Of a DNA stretch of 64,000 nt, positions 39,702 to 48,846 are shown one piece after another (position 1 is the stretch's first letter; each line of letters starts with the position of its first letter). The notes under the pieces are model-generated. The model saw only the letters and a list, made by a program, of their open reading frames with translations, searched no databases and was not told where the DNA came from. The stretch is from positions 124,001 through 188,000 of the forward strand of contig JAQAHH010000003.1 in assembly GCA_030783905.1 (NCBI GenBank), written 5' to 3'. Both the position numbers and the translations under genes were made by a program. Origin of the DNA: Bisgaard Taxon 45 (GTDB lineage: Bacteria > Pseudomonadota > Gammaproteobacteria > Enterobacterales > Pasteurellaceae).

Positions 39702-40733
39702 TTAACTAATTGCAGATAATTCTGTCATTGCCCAACGCGGTTTCACCTGAATCGCAAGTGGTTGTGACTCCCCTTGTTTTAAGCGTAAAAACCCCGTGTA
39801 AGCAATCATCGCGCCATTATCAGTACAAAATTGGGGCTGGGGGTAAAATACTTCACCTTTTAGCTGTTGCATTAATTGAGCAAGCTCTTGGCGAAGTTGT
39901 TTATTGGCACTCACCCCACCAGCAATCACCAAACGGTTAAACCCTGTTTCTTTTAAAGCACGCCGGCATTTGATGACCAGTGTTTCTACCACCGCTTGTT
40001 GGAAAGCATAGGCAATATCTGCTTTGGTTTGTTCGGTTAATTCCCCTTCTTCTTTTATCGCTTGTTGAAGGGTATTTGCAGCAAAGGTTTTTAAGCCTGA
40101 GAAACTAAAATCTAAGCCGGGACGATCGGTCATTGGACGGGGAAACTTAAAGCGTTTAGGATCACCTTTTTCCGCCAAACGCGCCAACGCAGCACCACCC
40201 GGATAATCTAGACCTAATAATTTGGCTGTTTTATCAAATGCCTCGCCTGCCGCATCATCAATGGATTCGCCCAGTAATTGATAACGCCCGACGCCATCCA
40301 CACGCACTAATTGCGTATGCCCTCCTGACACTAACAAAGCAACAAAAGGAAAAGTCGGTGGGTTATCTTCCAACATGGGGGCTAATAAGTGCCCTTCCAT
40401 ATGGTGCACCGCAATGGCTGGCACATTCCACGCATAAGCTAAGGATCGTGCAATCGTGGATCCCACTAACAATGCCCCCACTAAACCTGGTCCTGCCGTA
40501 TAGGCGATCCCATCAATGTCTTCGGGGGTTAAGTTGGCTTGTGCTAAAGCGGCTTGGATCAAAGGGGCGGTTTTGCGAATATGATCGCGTGACGCTAATT
40601 CCGGTACCACACCACCATAATCCGCATGTAAGGCTATTTGTGTGTATAACTGGTTTGCCACTAGGCCTTTTTGTTCATCATAAATCGCTACACCTGTTTC
40701 ATCACAGGAGGTTTCAATGCCTAACACGCGCAT
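39702..40733 (-). CDS. tsaD: tRNA N6-threonylcarbamoyladenosine synthase catalytic subunit TsaD
   Basis: TsaD transfers threonylcarbamoyl to A37 of ANN-decoding tRNAs. The 343-residue ASKHA-fold protein has [39 protein letters not shown] (the iron/zinc-binding HxEGH), [14 protein letters not shown] and [14 protein letters not shown]. Divergent from rpsU across 218 bases, as in E. coli. Confidence 0.97.
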   Translation of the reverse strand: MRVLGIETSCDETGVAIYDEQKGLVANQLYTQIALHADYGGVVPELASRDHIRKTAPLIQAALAQANLTPEDIDGIAYTAGPGLVGALLVGSTIARSLAYAWNVPAIAVHHMEGHLLAPMLEDNPPTFPFVALLVSGGHTQLVRVDGVGRYQLLGESIDDAAGEAFDKTAKLLGLDYPGGAALARLAEKGDPKRFKFPRPMTDRPGLDFSFSGLKTFAANTLQQAIKEEGELTEQTKADIAYAFQQAVVETLVIKCRRALKETGFNRLVIAGGVSANKQLRQELAQLMQQLKGEVFYPQPQFCTDNGAMIAYTGFLRLKQGESQPLAIQVKPRWAMTELSAIS

Positions 40734-40836
40734 TTTGCTCTTCCTTTATCATCATAATTGGGGCAGAATTCTACCCTGTTTAGCGCATTTTCACCAGTTT
40801 GAGTGTGCATTTTTACACAAAAGATCAAACTTCCCT

Positions 40837-40865
40837 TTGCTTTTAGCTGAAAAGTAGATTAAAAT
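40837..40865 (+). promoter_or_regulatory. Candidate promoter for rpsU-dnaG-rpoD
   Basis: TTGCTT (40837-40842), 17-base spacer, TAAAAT (40860-40865). The -10 matches five of six consensus bases and the -35 three. A small hairpin CCGTTT/AAACGG (40886-40902) lies in the leader. Confidence 0.45.
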
Positions 40866-40951
40866 TGCGACCTTTATTGAATAAGCCGTTTATTCCAAAC
40901 GGTAAAATAAATGAGCAATTGCAAAATTAATTCCATTGAGGTGATTGGCTT

Positions 40952-41167
40952 ATGCCTGTAATTAAAGTACGTGAAAACGAATCATTTGACGTTGCATTAC
41001 GTCGTTTTAAACGCTCTTGCGAAAAAGCTGGTATCTTAGCAGAAGTTCGCAGCCGTGAGTTCTACGAGAAACCAACTACAATCCGTAAACGTGAAAACGC
41101 AACGCGTGCTAAACGTCACGCTAAACGTGTAGCGCGCGAAAACGCACGTAATACACGTTTATACTAA
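40952..41167 (+). CDS. rpsU: 30S ribosomal protein S21
   Basis: The 71-residue basic protein begins [20 protein letters not shown] and ends in an arginine-rich tail, nearly identical to E. coli S21. S21 joins the 30S subunit late and helps initiation. First gene of the macromolecular synthesis operon rpsU-dnaG-rpoD, with TTGAGGTG as the ribosome site. Confidence 0.98.
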
Positions 41168-41199
41168 TACTCAATCAGTATTTTTAACTCGAGTTATAC

Positions 41200-41232
41200 A
41201 AACCGTGAAGCCGATAGGTGTCACGGTTTTGT
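41200..41232 (+). terminator. Internal terminator/attenuator between rpsU and dnaG
   Basis: AAACCGTGA (41200-41208) pairs with TCACGGTTT (41221-41229) around a 12-base loop, followed by TG and TTTC. E. coli has a terminator at the same place that keeps dnaG expression low relative to rpsU. Confidence 0.72.
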
Positions 41233-41281
41233 TTCATTCAATCGCGCCACATTTTAATTTGAAAGCAAAGGCATATACTTG

Positions 41282-43030
41282 ATGAAAGGCTCAATTCCAC
41301 GCACATTTATTGATGATCTGTTAGCGAAGACAGATATTGTGGAGCTTATCAATTCAAGGGTAAAGCTCAAAAAAGCAGGGCGAGATTATCAGGCTTGTTG
41401 TCCATTCCATCACGAAAAAACGCCTTCTTTTACAGTGAGCCCCAAAAAACAGTTCTATCATTGTTTTGGTTGTGGTGCACACGGTAATGCGATTTCGTTT
41501 TTAATGGAATATGACAAACTAGAGTTCGTTGAGGCCATTGAAGAACTCGCGGGGATGCTTGGTTTAGAGATTCCGCGCGAAAATAAAACGCACGTTCAGG
41601 GTAAACCACTGAATTTCCAAACCAAGCGTAACTTATATGAATTGATGCAAGAGATTGCCCAGTTCTACCAACAACAATTACAACGACATATTCCCGCACA
41701 ACACTATTTACAACAACGTGGACTTTCACCTGACGTGATTGCACGTTTTCAAATTGGTTTCGTACCCAATAGTTTCGATACCATTTTACAACGGTTTGGT
41801 CAGCACAAAGAAGATCAGCAAAAGCTGTTCGATCTCGGCATGCTTTCACGTAGTGAGCAAGGATCGATCTACGATCGTTTTCGTCATCGCATCATGTTCC
41901 CGATTCGCGATCGACGTGGGCGAACGATAGCCTTTGGCGGACGTGTGCTTGGTGATGAGAAACCTAAATATTTAAACTCCCCCGAAACTGTGACTTATCA
42001 CAAAGGTAATGAGCTGTACGGGTTATATGAAGCCTTACAAGCGAATGAATCGCCTGATATGTTACTGGTCGTCGAAGGCTATATGGATGTGGTGGCATTA
42101 GCGCAGTTTGGGGTGGACTATGCGGTTGCCTCACTGGGTACCGCCACCACCGCAGAACAAATTCAATTACTTTTTCGTGCCACAGAACAAGCTATTTGTT
42201 GCTACGATGGAGATCGTGCTGGACGAGAAGCAGCTTGGCGAGCGTTTGAAAATGCCTTACCTTATCTTGAAGATGGCAGACAACTGAAGTTTATTTTCTT
42301 ACCCGATGGTGAAGATCCCGATTCCTTTATTCGTCAATATGGGAAAGCGGGTTTTGAACAATATATTCAAAAAGCACAATCACTAAGTGACTTTTTATTT
42401 GCTAGTCTTACGCCACAAGTTGATTTTTCAAGCAAAGAAGGGAAAACTAAATTAGCAGCCTTAGCCGTACCATTAATCAAAAAAATCCCTGGCGATATGT
42501 TACGTTTGTCTTTACGTAACACACTCGCACAAAAACTCGGTATTTTAGACCAAGCGCAATTGGAAACGTTGATTCCAACCTATGCCGAAATCAAAATGAC
42601 GGCCTCGCCTCAGCCAGTCAAAAGAACACCAATGCGCGTATTAATCGGTTTGTTACTACAAAATCCAGAACTGGCTCAATTAGTGCCAGACTTATCACCG
42701 TTACGCACACTCAATGAAGCAGGACTGGATTTATTCGAAAAATTAACCGCACTTTGCCAAGAAAAAGTGGGTATTACGACCGGTCAAATACTTGAATATT
42801 GGCGTGATACGGAACACAGCAAAGCCCTTGAAATTTTAGCAACTTGGGATCATTTAGTGGAAGAAACACAAATTGAAGAAACGTTCAAAAGCACACTACG
42901 TTATTTGTATTTGCAGTTGATTGAACGTGAAATTGATTTACTGATTGCGAAAGATCGCTCAGAAGGGCTAAATATGAACGAGCGGAAAAAGTTGACACAA
43001 TTATTAGTGAAAAAACAACAAAAGGCATAG
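41282..43030 (+). CDS. dnaG: DNA primase
   Basis: DnaG makes RNA primers at the fork. From ATG 41282 it has 582 residues. It has the N-terminal zinc finger CPFHHEKTPSF...YHCFGCGAHGN, the RNA-polymerase core with LVVEGYMDVVAL (Toprim) and CYDGDRAGREAAWRAF, and a C-terminal DnaB-binding domain (about 440-582). A TTG three bases upstream (41279) is less likely. An uptake signal is present at 42746-42754. Confidence 0.97.
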   Translation: MKGSIPRTFIDDLLAKTDIVELINSRVKLKKAGRDYQACCPFHHEKTPSFTVSPKKQFYHCFGCGAHGNAISFLMEYDKLEFVEAIEELAGMLGLEIPRENKTHVQGKPLNFQTKRNLYELMQEIAQFYQQQLQRHIPAQHYLQQRGLSPDVIARFQIGFVPNSFDTILQRFGQHKEDQQKLFDLGMLSRSEQGSIYDRFRHRIMFPIRDRRGRTIAFGGRVLGDEKPKYLNSPETVTYHKGNELYGLYEALQANESPDMLLVVEGYMDVVALAQFGVDYAVASLGTATTAEQIQLLFRATEQAICCYDGDRAGREAAWRAFENALPYLEDGRQLKFIFLPDGEDPDSFIRQYGKAGFEQYIQKAQSLSDFLFASLTPQVDFSSKEGKTKLAALAVPLIKKIPGDMLRLSLRNTLAQKLGILDQAQLETLIPTYAEIKMTASPQPVKRTPMRVLIGLLLQNPELAQLVPDLSPLRTLNEAGLDLFEKLTALCQEKVGITTGQILEYWRDTEHSKALEILATWDHLVEETQIEETFKSTLRYLYLQLIEREIDLLIAKDRSEGLNMNERKKLTQLLVKKQQKA

Positions 43031-43105
43031 TTAATCTATCATAACAGTGATAAAATCAGTCGTATTTTATCTTCATAACTACTCAAGCAAGGCGGATATT
43101 ACATT

Positions 43106-44974
43106 ATGGATCAAAATCCACAATCTCAATTGAAATTGTTAATCGCACAAGGTAAAGAACAAGGTTATCTTACATACGCAGAGGTCAACGACCATCTGCC
43201 AGAAGAGCTTGTTGATGCTGAACAAATTGAAGATATTATTCAGATGATCAATGACATGGGGATTCAAGTACTCGAAAGTGCGCCTGATGCGGATGATCTG
43301 ATGTTAAACGAAACGATTACTGATGAAGATGCGGTTGAAGAAGCCACACAAGTATTATCAAGCGTTGAAGCCGAAATCGGCCGCACAACCGATCCTGTAC
43401 GTATGTATATGCGTGAAATGGGTAGCGTTGAATTACTGACTCGCGAAGGCGAAATCGATATCGCTAAACGCATTGAAGAAGGGATCAACGAAGTCCAAAG
43501 TGCCATTGCGTTCTACCCTGAAGCCATTTCTTATCTCCTCGACCAATACGCATTAGTCGAAGAAGGTGGTGTCCGTTTAGCTGACTTAATCACCGGTTTT
43601 GTTGATCCAAATGCCACGACAGAAGGCGATGTTGTAGAAATTGAAGAGGCTTTCGATGAAGACGAAGAGAGCGATGCAGTCACGGCTACGCTCAGTGAAG
43701 AAGAGGAAGAGGAAGAAGAGAGCGAAGAAGCGAGTACAACAGACGATAGCGATTCAGACAACTCTATCGATCCTGAAGTGGCACGTGAGAAGTTTCTAGA
43801 ACTCAAAACACAGCACGCAAAAGCGGTTGCGATGATCGAAAAACATGGTCGCACCAGCAAAAAATCAAAAGATCAAATCCAAGCCTTAGCCGATGTCTTT
43901 ACCCAATTCCGTTTAGTGCCAAAACAATTTGATACGCTAGTCAATTTAATGAGCAATATGATGAAATCTGTGCGTTTACAAGAGCGTAGCATTCAAAAAA
44001 TTGTGGTTGATAAAGCGAAAATGCCAAAAGAGCAATTCCAAAAACTCTTTATTGGACATGAAAACAAAGATACTTGGTTAGTAAAAGCCTTATCATCAGG
44101 CAAAAATTGGGCCGAAAAATTAGCCAAACACGAAGAAGAAATTCGTTATTACATGGACAATATTCTGGAAATTGAACGTCAAACCAATTTGACCGTTTCT
44201 CAAATCCGCGAAGTCTGTGAACGTATTTCTGCTGGTGAACTCAAAGCACGCCGTGCGAAAAAAGAAATGGTGGAAGCCAACTTACGTCTTGTGATTTCAA
44301 TTGCGAAAAAATACACCAACCGCGGTTTACAATTCTTAGATTTAATCCAAGAAGGGAACATTGGCTTAATGAAAGCGGTAGATAAATTTGAATACCGTCG
44401 TGGTTACAAATTCTCTACTTATGCTACATGGTGGATCCGTCAGGCGATCACGCGTTCTATTGCAGACCAAGCTAGAACGATCCGTATCCCAGTGCATATG
44501 ATCGAAACCATCAATAAACTGAACCGGATTTCACGTCAAATGTTGCAAGAAATGGGTCGTGAAGCCTCACCAGAAGAATTAGCAGAACGTATGGGCATGC
44601 CGGAAGATAAAATCCGCAAAGTGTTGAAAATTGCCAAAGAACCGATTTCAATGGAAACCCCTATTGGTGATGATGATGATTCACATTTAGGGGACTTTAT
44701 CGAGGATTCAACCCTTGAATTACCATTAGACTCTGCTACTGCGCAAAGCTTAAAAGTGGCGACACATGAAGTACTAGAAGGCTTAACGCCACGTGAAGCG
44801 AAAGTCTTACGTATGCGTTTTGGTATTGATATGAACACCGACCATACTTTAGAAGAAGTAGGTAAACAATTTGATGTCACACGTGAGCGGATTCGTCAAA
44901 TCGAAGCGAAAGCATTACGTAAGTTACGTCATCCAAGTCGCTCTGAAACCTTACGTAGTTTCTTAGATGAATAA
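43106..44974 (+). CDS. rpoD: RNA polymerase sigma factor RpoD (sigma-70)
   Basis: The housekeeping sigma factor, 622 residues. Region 1.1 begins [20 protein letters not shown]; region 2 has [24 protein letters not shown] sequence and [20 protein letters not shown]; region 4 has [20 protein letters not shown]. The non-conserved region contains an unusual acidic run (about residues 185-225) with stretches of Glu, Asp and Ser. Third gene of the macromolecular synthesis operon. Confidence 0.98.
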   Translation: MDQNPQSQLKLLIAQGKEQGYLTYAEVNDHLPEELVDAEQIEDIIQMINDMGIQVLESAPDADDLMLNETITDEDAVEEATQVLSSVEAEIGRTTDPVRMYMREMGSVELLTREGEIDIAKRIEEGINEVQSAIAFYPEAISYLLDQYALVEEGGVRLADLITGFVDPNATTEGDVVEIEEAFDEDEESDAVTATLSEEEEEEEESEEASTTDDSDSDNSIDPEVAREKFLELKTQHAKAVAMIEKHGRTSKKSKDQIQALADVFTQFRLVPKQFDTLVNLMSNMMKSVRLQERSIQKIVVDKAKMPKEQFQKLFIGHENKDTWLVKALSSGKNWAEKLAKHEEEIRYYMDNILEIERQTNLTVSQIREVCERISAGELKARRAKKEMVEANLRLVISIAKKYTNRGLQFLDLIQEGNIGLMKAVDKFEYRRGYKFSTYATWWIRQAITRSIADQARTIRIPVHMIETINKLNRISRQMLQEMGREASPEELAERMGMPEDKIRKVLKIAKEPISMETPIGDDDDSHLGDFIEDSTLELPLDSATAQSLKVATHEVLEGLTPREAKVLRMRFGIDMNTDHTLEEVGKQFDVTRERIRQIEAKALRKLRHPSRSETLRSFLDE

Positions 44975-44996
44975 TCCTACACAGTGAACTAACATG

Positions 44997-45028
44997 AAAA
45001 GCCGTTAATCTATTAACGGCTTTTGTTT
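44997..45028 (+). terminator. Terminator after rpoD
   Basis: AAAAGCCGTTAAT (44997-45009) and ATTAACGGCTTTT (45012-45024) form a long perfect stem (inner pairs probably open), followed by GTTT. Confidence 0.88.
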
Positions 45029-45056
45029 AAATTTAAACCAGACAAAAGCCACTACC

Positions 45057-45085
45057 TAGACTTTATGCCAAGATTTCTCTATAAT
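45057..45085 (+). promoter_or_regulatory. Promoter of the tRNA-Ile2 gene
   Basis: TAGACT (45057-45062), 17-base spacer and a perfect TATAAT (45080-45085) lie 24 bases before the tRNA. Confidence 0.65.
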
Positions 45086-45109
45086 CGACAGGTTTTTACA
45101 TTCCTGATC

Positions 45110-45186
45110 GCCCCCATAGCTCAGTCGGTCAGAGCAGTCGACTCATAATCGATTGGTCACAGGTTCAAGTCCTGTTGGGGGCACCA
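45110..45186 (+). tRNA. ileX: tRNA-Ile2 (anticodon CAU, lysidine type)
   Basis: A full cloverleaf of 77 bases with encoded CCA (45184-45186). The acceptor stem pairs GCCCCCA with TGGGGGC; the D-arm has AGCTCAG...AGAGCA; the T-arm has the GGTTCAAGTCC core. The anticodon loop CTCATAA places CAT at 45144-45146. CAT alone could mean methionine, but the body matches E. coli tRNA-Ile2 (ileX) rather than elongator tRNA-Met, notably the GACTCATAATCG context followed by TTGGTC. Position after rpoD is as in E. coli. TilS would modify the C to lysidine to read AUA. Confidence 0.85.
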
Positions 45187-45655
45187 AAAAATTCCCTTCT
45201 TCAAAACGCTTGCCAAGTAACAGCCTGTCAGGTTATTCAAGGTTACTCAACTAGAACAGCAACCTAGATTTCAATCTCCTCGGCATCCCTAGCCCTATTT
45301 GTTATTGTTATACTGCCTGGAAATAGAATCACACCAACTATCAGATGTCATCATTAATGCGAAATAAGGCGTATGTACAAATTCATTAACAAGATAAGCA
45401 ATTTCTTGATAACAAAAAACACGGAATAAATATTTTCAAATCAAGTCAATTCGATTAAATAAACACCATTAAGGATAATTATTATACGCAAAACACATGA
45501 TTTTGTTGAAATAATGTAAAATTCTGCTATGTTATTTTTATATAAGAAATCAGTTTATACAGGTCAGCTTGTTTTAACTTTATCTTATATGTCTTTTTTA
45601 AAGTCAGAAAGTGATTTTAATTTTTTATATATAAACTACTCATAAGGAGAACAAT
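45187..45655. other. 469-base AT-rich gap without a gene
   Basis: No open frame with a convincing start was seen. ATAATTATTAT (45475-45485) is a short palindrome of Fur-like composition but too weak to call. A possible glsB promoter (TTGAAA, 16-base spacer, TATGTT) lies about 45505-45535. No duplicate of the tRNA 3' end, which would mark an integrated element, was found by eye. Confidence 0.5.
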
Positions 45656-45919
45656 ATGGGTTGGATTTCAGCTATTATTGTCGGAGCTTTAATCGGTTGG
45701 ATTGCAGAACAAGTCATGAAAAGTGACATGGGTCTGTTAATGAATATCATCATCGGGATTATTGGTTCATCAATTGGCCGTTGGTTATTTGGTGATGTCC
45801 TCGAAATTGGGTCAGCACATGCCGCTGGTAGCTTCTCATTAGCAGGCTTACTCTTTGGGGTATTAGGGGCTATTGTACTGATCTTTATTTTAAGATTCTT
45901 TAGAATCATGAGTAAATAA
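45656..45919 (+). CDS. GlsB/YeaQ/YmgE-family stress membrane protein
   Basis: An 87-residue protein of the transglycosylase-associated (GlsB) family with three hydrophobic helices: MGWISAIIVGALIGWIAEQV, MNIIIGIIGSSIGRWLFG and LFGVLGAIVLIFILRFF. Members are small stress-induced inner-membrane proteins; the biochemical role is unknown. The ATG follows an excellent ATAAGGAGA ribosome site. Long 5' region (see gap) may hold regulation. Confidence 0.88.
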   Translation: MGWISAIIVGALIGWIAEQVMKSDMGLLMNIIIGIIGSSIGRWLFGDVLEIGSAHAAGSFSLAGLLFGVLGAIVLIFILRFFRIMSK

Positions 45920-45952
45920 TACAGTAAAAGTTATTCTCTCTCATGATGTAAA

Positions 45953-45978
45953 AAAGCCGAGTATCACTCGGCTTTATT
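45953..45978. terminator. Bidirectional terminator between glsB-like gene and yajQ
   Basis: AAAGCCGAGT (45953-45962) and ACTCGGCTTT (45966-45975) form a 10-bp stem with a 3-base loop; A's on the left and T's on the right suit both convergent genes. Confidence 0.85.
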
Positions 45979-45994
45979 GATCCTATTATAATCA

Positions 45995-46486
45995 CTAATC
46001 TCTAAAATTATTAAATTGGAAAGGTTGGCCTAATTCTGCGCCTTTCACTAATTGAATGACCGCTTGTAAATCATCCCTTGACTTCCCTGTTACGCGCACT
46101 TGCTCACCTTGAATCTGGGTCTGTACTTTCAGTTTTGAGTCCTTAATTAACTTAGTCAATTTCTTCGCCATGTCCGATGCAATCCCTTGTTTTAGCTTAA
46201 TTTCTTTACTGTAAGTTTTTCCACTATGCTCATACTCTGTTGGAATGTCTAATGAGCTAGAATCAATCCCACGTTTAATACAAGCATTGCGTAAAATATC
46301 CACTAATTGCTCAACTTGGAAATCAGATTCGCTTGATACGTTGATACTTTCATTTTTCTCATTTAACTCAATCGCAGCTTGTACATTACGAAAATCCCAA
46401 CGATTAGTTAAATCACGATTGGCATTTTCCACCGCATTGCGCACTTCATGTAAGGTAATCTCAGAAACAATATCAAAAGAAGGCAT
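45995..46486 (-). CDS. yajQ: YajQ-family nucleotide-binding protein
   Basis: The 163-residue protein begins [20 protein letters not shown] and has [19 protein letters not shown] and [16 protein letters not shown], the UPF0234/YajQ pattern of two ferredoxin-like domains. YajQ proteins bind nucleotides; in Xanthomonas a homologue binds cyclic di-GMP. The role in this organism is not known. It lies 6 bases downstream of serB on the same strand and may be cotranscribed. Confidence 0.95.
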   Translation of the reverse strand: MPSFDIVSEITLHEVRNAVENANRDLTNRWDFRNVQAAIELNEKNESINVSSESDFQVEQLVDILRNACIKRGIDSSSLDIPTEYEHSGKTYSKEIKLKQGIASDMAKKLTKLIKDSKLKVQTQIQGEQVRVTGKSRDDLQAVIQLVKGAELGQPFQFNNFRD

Positions 46487-46492
46487 AAGTCA

Positions 46493-47455
46493 TTACTCCT
46501 TATTTGTGTGAATTAATTTATCATTTGCACTCAGTAAACATAACAGTGCGCTAAAGTCGGCAAAGTTTACCACAACTTTTGCTTGTTGTTGTACTTTCGG
46601 CTTAGCATGCAGTGCCACCCCCATGCCCGCAACTTCAAGCATAGCCAGATCATTGGCACCATCACCAATCGCCACGGTATACGGTAAATCAAGGTTAAAT
46701 TTTTCAGCTAATTCGCTTAAAGTACGTGCTTTATATTGTGCATCCACTACCTCACCAGCCACTTCCCCCGTTAGTTTTCCCTCTACGATAGCAAAACGGT
46801 TCGCTACAGTATAATCCAGCTTCAAACATTGTTTTAAATGATCAGTAAAGTAAGTAAACCCACCAGAGGCAATGGCGGTTTTCCATCCATGCTGTTGTAA
46901 TACGGCTAAGGTGTCTTCTAAACCGGGCATTAAAGGTAAATTATCACGTACCCTTTGCAAAATTGTTTCTGGCGCCCCTTTTAAGGTAGCGACACGGCGA
47001 CGTAAACTTTGTTCAAAATCTAATTCACCTCGCATCGCTTGTGCGGTAATAGAAGAAACAAGCTCCCCTGTTCCAGCTAATTTAGCAATTTCATCAATAC
47101 ATTCAATTTGAATCGCTGTTGAATCCATATCCATCACTAATAAGCCCGCTTGCGTTAGGCGAGGAACAAAGCCCAGTAATGCACTATCAAGACACAATGC
47201 ATGTGCATAATCCAGCCACTGTGGTTGCCAATTTCCTCGCAAGAGCACGACTGTATTGTGTAATACATTCCAAGCCTCTAAAATAACAAAATTTTCACCG
47301 CACTTTTGTTGAAACTGACTAAGCTTGAGCTGATTTAAGGTTTCTCCATAGACAACAAAATGAGCTTGTCCTTGCGTTGCAGGTTCGTTCGTGGCAATTG
47401 GACAAGGAAAAGAAGAAAAAAACTGCGTAATCGTTGCAAGGTTTTGTGTTTGCAT
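46493..47455 (-). CDS. serB: Phosphoserine phosphatase
   Basis: SerB makes L-serine from phosphoserine. The 320-residue protein has an N-terminal regulatory region and a HAD catalytic domain: VMDMDSTAIQIECIDEIAKL (nucleophile DMDST), AIASGGFTYFTDHL and VAIGDGANDLAMLEVAG. Divergent from smp, as in E. coli. serA, another serine gene, occurs later in the window (60200). Confidence 0.97.
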   Translation of the reverse strand: MQTQNLATITQFFSSFPCPIATNEPATQGQAHFVVYGETLNQLKLSQFQQKCGENFVILEAWNVLHNTVVLLRGNWQPQWLDYAHALCLDSALLGFVPRLTQAGLLVMDMDSTAIQIECIDEIAKLAGTGELVSSITAQAMRGELDFEQSLRRRVATLKGAPETILQRVRDNLPLMPGLEDTLAVLQQHGWKTAIASGGFTYFTDHLKQCLKLDYTVANRFAIVEGKLTGEVAGEVVDAQYKARTLSELAEKFNLDLPYTVAIGDGANDLAMLEVAGMGVALHAKPKVQQQAKVVVNFADFSALLCLLSANDKLIHTNKE

Positions 47456-47534
47456 AGAAAATCCTGTAAATTGTCAAGCTGAAAATAAAGTGTCGGTATT
47501 CTAGCCCATTTACATCTCTTTAGGAAAAAATAAC

Positions 47535-48215
47535 TTGCATTTAACCAAAGAAAAATTCATTAAATTAAGTATGATTTCAGCGATCATGATCTTATGTATT
47601 GTGATTGTTTCGGTGATCTTATTTGGTGTTCAGCAATTCAAAATTGGTTCACAACTGGCGAGTGTTAACCAAGTGTCTAACTTGTCACATCTTTTAATCC
47701 GCCAACAAGCCAATTTACTCTCTATGTTATTGGTGAATAATGCCAATACGGAACAATTAACCGACAGTCTGAATACCTTTGCAAAAGAGGAATTTGTGTT
47801 AGATGCGTCAATTTATTCAAACCGGGGGGAACTTTTAGCGCAAACGAGTCACTTTCAAAACCTGCGCTTAACACTTGGTTTAAACAGCCAAACCCATCCC
47901 GATGAAGAAAATACACAACAAATTGTCGAACCTATTTATTCGGTTAACGGTATTGAAGGTTTTTTACGTGTCACCTTTGATTCAAAATACGGCAAAACCA
48001 CACAAAGTAAGATCGATCAGTTATTTCACCAGTTGTATGGTGAATTAATTATTATTTTCCTGGCGGGGGTATTATTAGCAAGTTCCGTGCATTATTTCCT
48101 GAGTCACTACCGAAGAGCCTACCGCAAAGTCACCGAAACACAAACGGTCAAAGTGCTAAAAACCAAACAACATGTCGGCCACTATCATCGACGTCGCAGA
48201 CGCCTGAACAAATGA
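47535..48215 (+). CDS. SMP/YtjB family membrane protein
   Basis: A 226-residue protein with an N-terminal helix (ISAIMILCIVIVSVILFGV), a periplasmic domain of about 130 residues, a second helix (LIIIFLAGVLLASSVHYFL) and a basic cytoplasmic tail ending RRRRRLNK. Divergent from serB exactly as E. coli smp (ytjB/ahpA). The start is TTG 47535, preceded by AGGA at 47522-47525; no ATG alternative is close. The function of this family is not settled. Confidence 0.85.
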   Translation: MHLTKEKFIKLSMISAIMILCIVIVSVILFGVQQFKIGSQLASVNQVSNLSHLLIRQQANLLSMLLVNNANTEQLTDSLNTFAKEEFVLDASIYSNRGELLAQTSHFQNLRLTLGLNSQTHPDEENTQQIVEPIYSVNGIEGFLRVTFDSKYGKTTQSKIDQLFHQLYGELIIIFLAGVLLASSVHYFLSHYRRAYRKVTETQTVKVLKTKQHVGHYHRRRRRLNK

Positions 48216-48219
48216 CATA

Positions 48220-48254
48220 AAAAAACCGCATACTATAATAATGCGGTTTTTTAA
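48220..48254. terminator. Bidirectional terminator between smp and rpsT
   Basis: AAAAAACCGCAT (48220-48231) pairs perfectly with ATGCGGTTTTTT (48241-48252) around a 9-base loop, serving both convergent genes. Confidence 0.9.
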
Positions 48255-48273
48255 TTTGCTTAGAATCGAAAAA

Positions 48274-48537
48274 TTATGCTAATTTTTTGATTTGTGCAGA
48301 TAAGTTTGCTTTGTGGTTAGCGGCTTTATTTGCGTGGATTAAGCCTTTAGAAGCCATTCTGTCCACCACTTTTTGCATTTCAACAAATGCTTTTTCTGCG
48401 ACTGATTTATCACCTGCTGCGACTGCTGCGTAAACTTTTTTAATGTAAGTACGCATCATTGAGCGTTGACTTGCATTGTGCTGACGGCGTTTTTCTGATT
48501 GAATCGCACGTTTTTTAGCTGACTTGATATTAGCCAA
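48274..48537 (-). CDS. rpsT: 30S ribosomal protein S20 (UUG start)
   Basis: An 87-residue basic protein matching S20: [59 protein letters not shown]. Two in-frame TTG codons occur (48543 and 48537). I choose 48537 because it gives MANIKS as in E. coli (also a UUG start and 87 residues) and is 7 bases from TAGGAG; the other is only one or two bases from it. The weak start is thought to allow autoregulation by S20. Confidence 0.95.
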   Translation of the reverse strand: MANIKSAKKRAIQSEKRRQHNASQRSMMRTYIKKVYAAVAAGDKSVAEKAFVEMQKVVDRMASKGLIHANKAANHKANLSAQIKKLA

Positions 48538-48846
48538 GGTCAAACTCCTAAAATTATTTGTTAGTAAACGAGATAAATTAAAGGCGTAAAATATGCCTAT
48601 TTTCTATGCTTTTGTCAATGACTAATTGAATTTGGTCACTGAACATGGGTTATTGATTTCGGTGAGACACAACCGAAAGTTAAGCATCGTTATATCAATC
48701 AAGCGCTTTCAAGATAGGCTCACCAAACGATGTGGGCGAGATTTTAGCAGTTTTTTCACGTAGAATATAGCGTAAAAACAAAATTTCTATACAATTAAGC
48801 AAATTTTCCTCATTTTATCCAAACAAAACCTATCGAGTATATTATT
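48538..48846. other. 309-base gap between rpsT and murJ
   Basis: No gene seen; it should hold the divergent promoters of rpsT and murJ. TTTCGGT (48657-48663) pairs with ACCGAAA (48672-48678), and GGTGAG (48661-48666) alternatively pairs with CTCACC (48719-48724). These may be competing RNA structures in a murJ leader, or chance. Confidence 0.4.

Noticed and set aside
45475..45485. ATAATTATTAT as a Fur box
   Set aside because: It is short, lacks the GATAAT repeats, and lies in generally AT-rich sequence.
45640..45909. Open frame on the minus strand opposite the glsB-like gene (89 codons)
   Set aside because: It mirrors a clear membrane-protein gene with an excellent ribosome site, and its own translation shows no family features.
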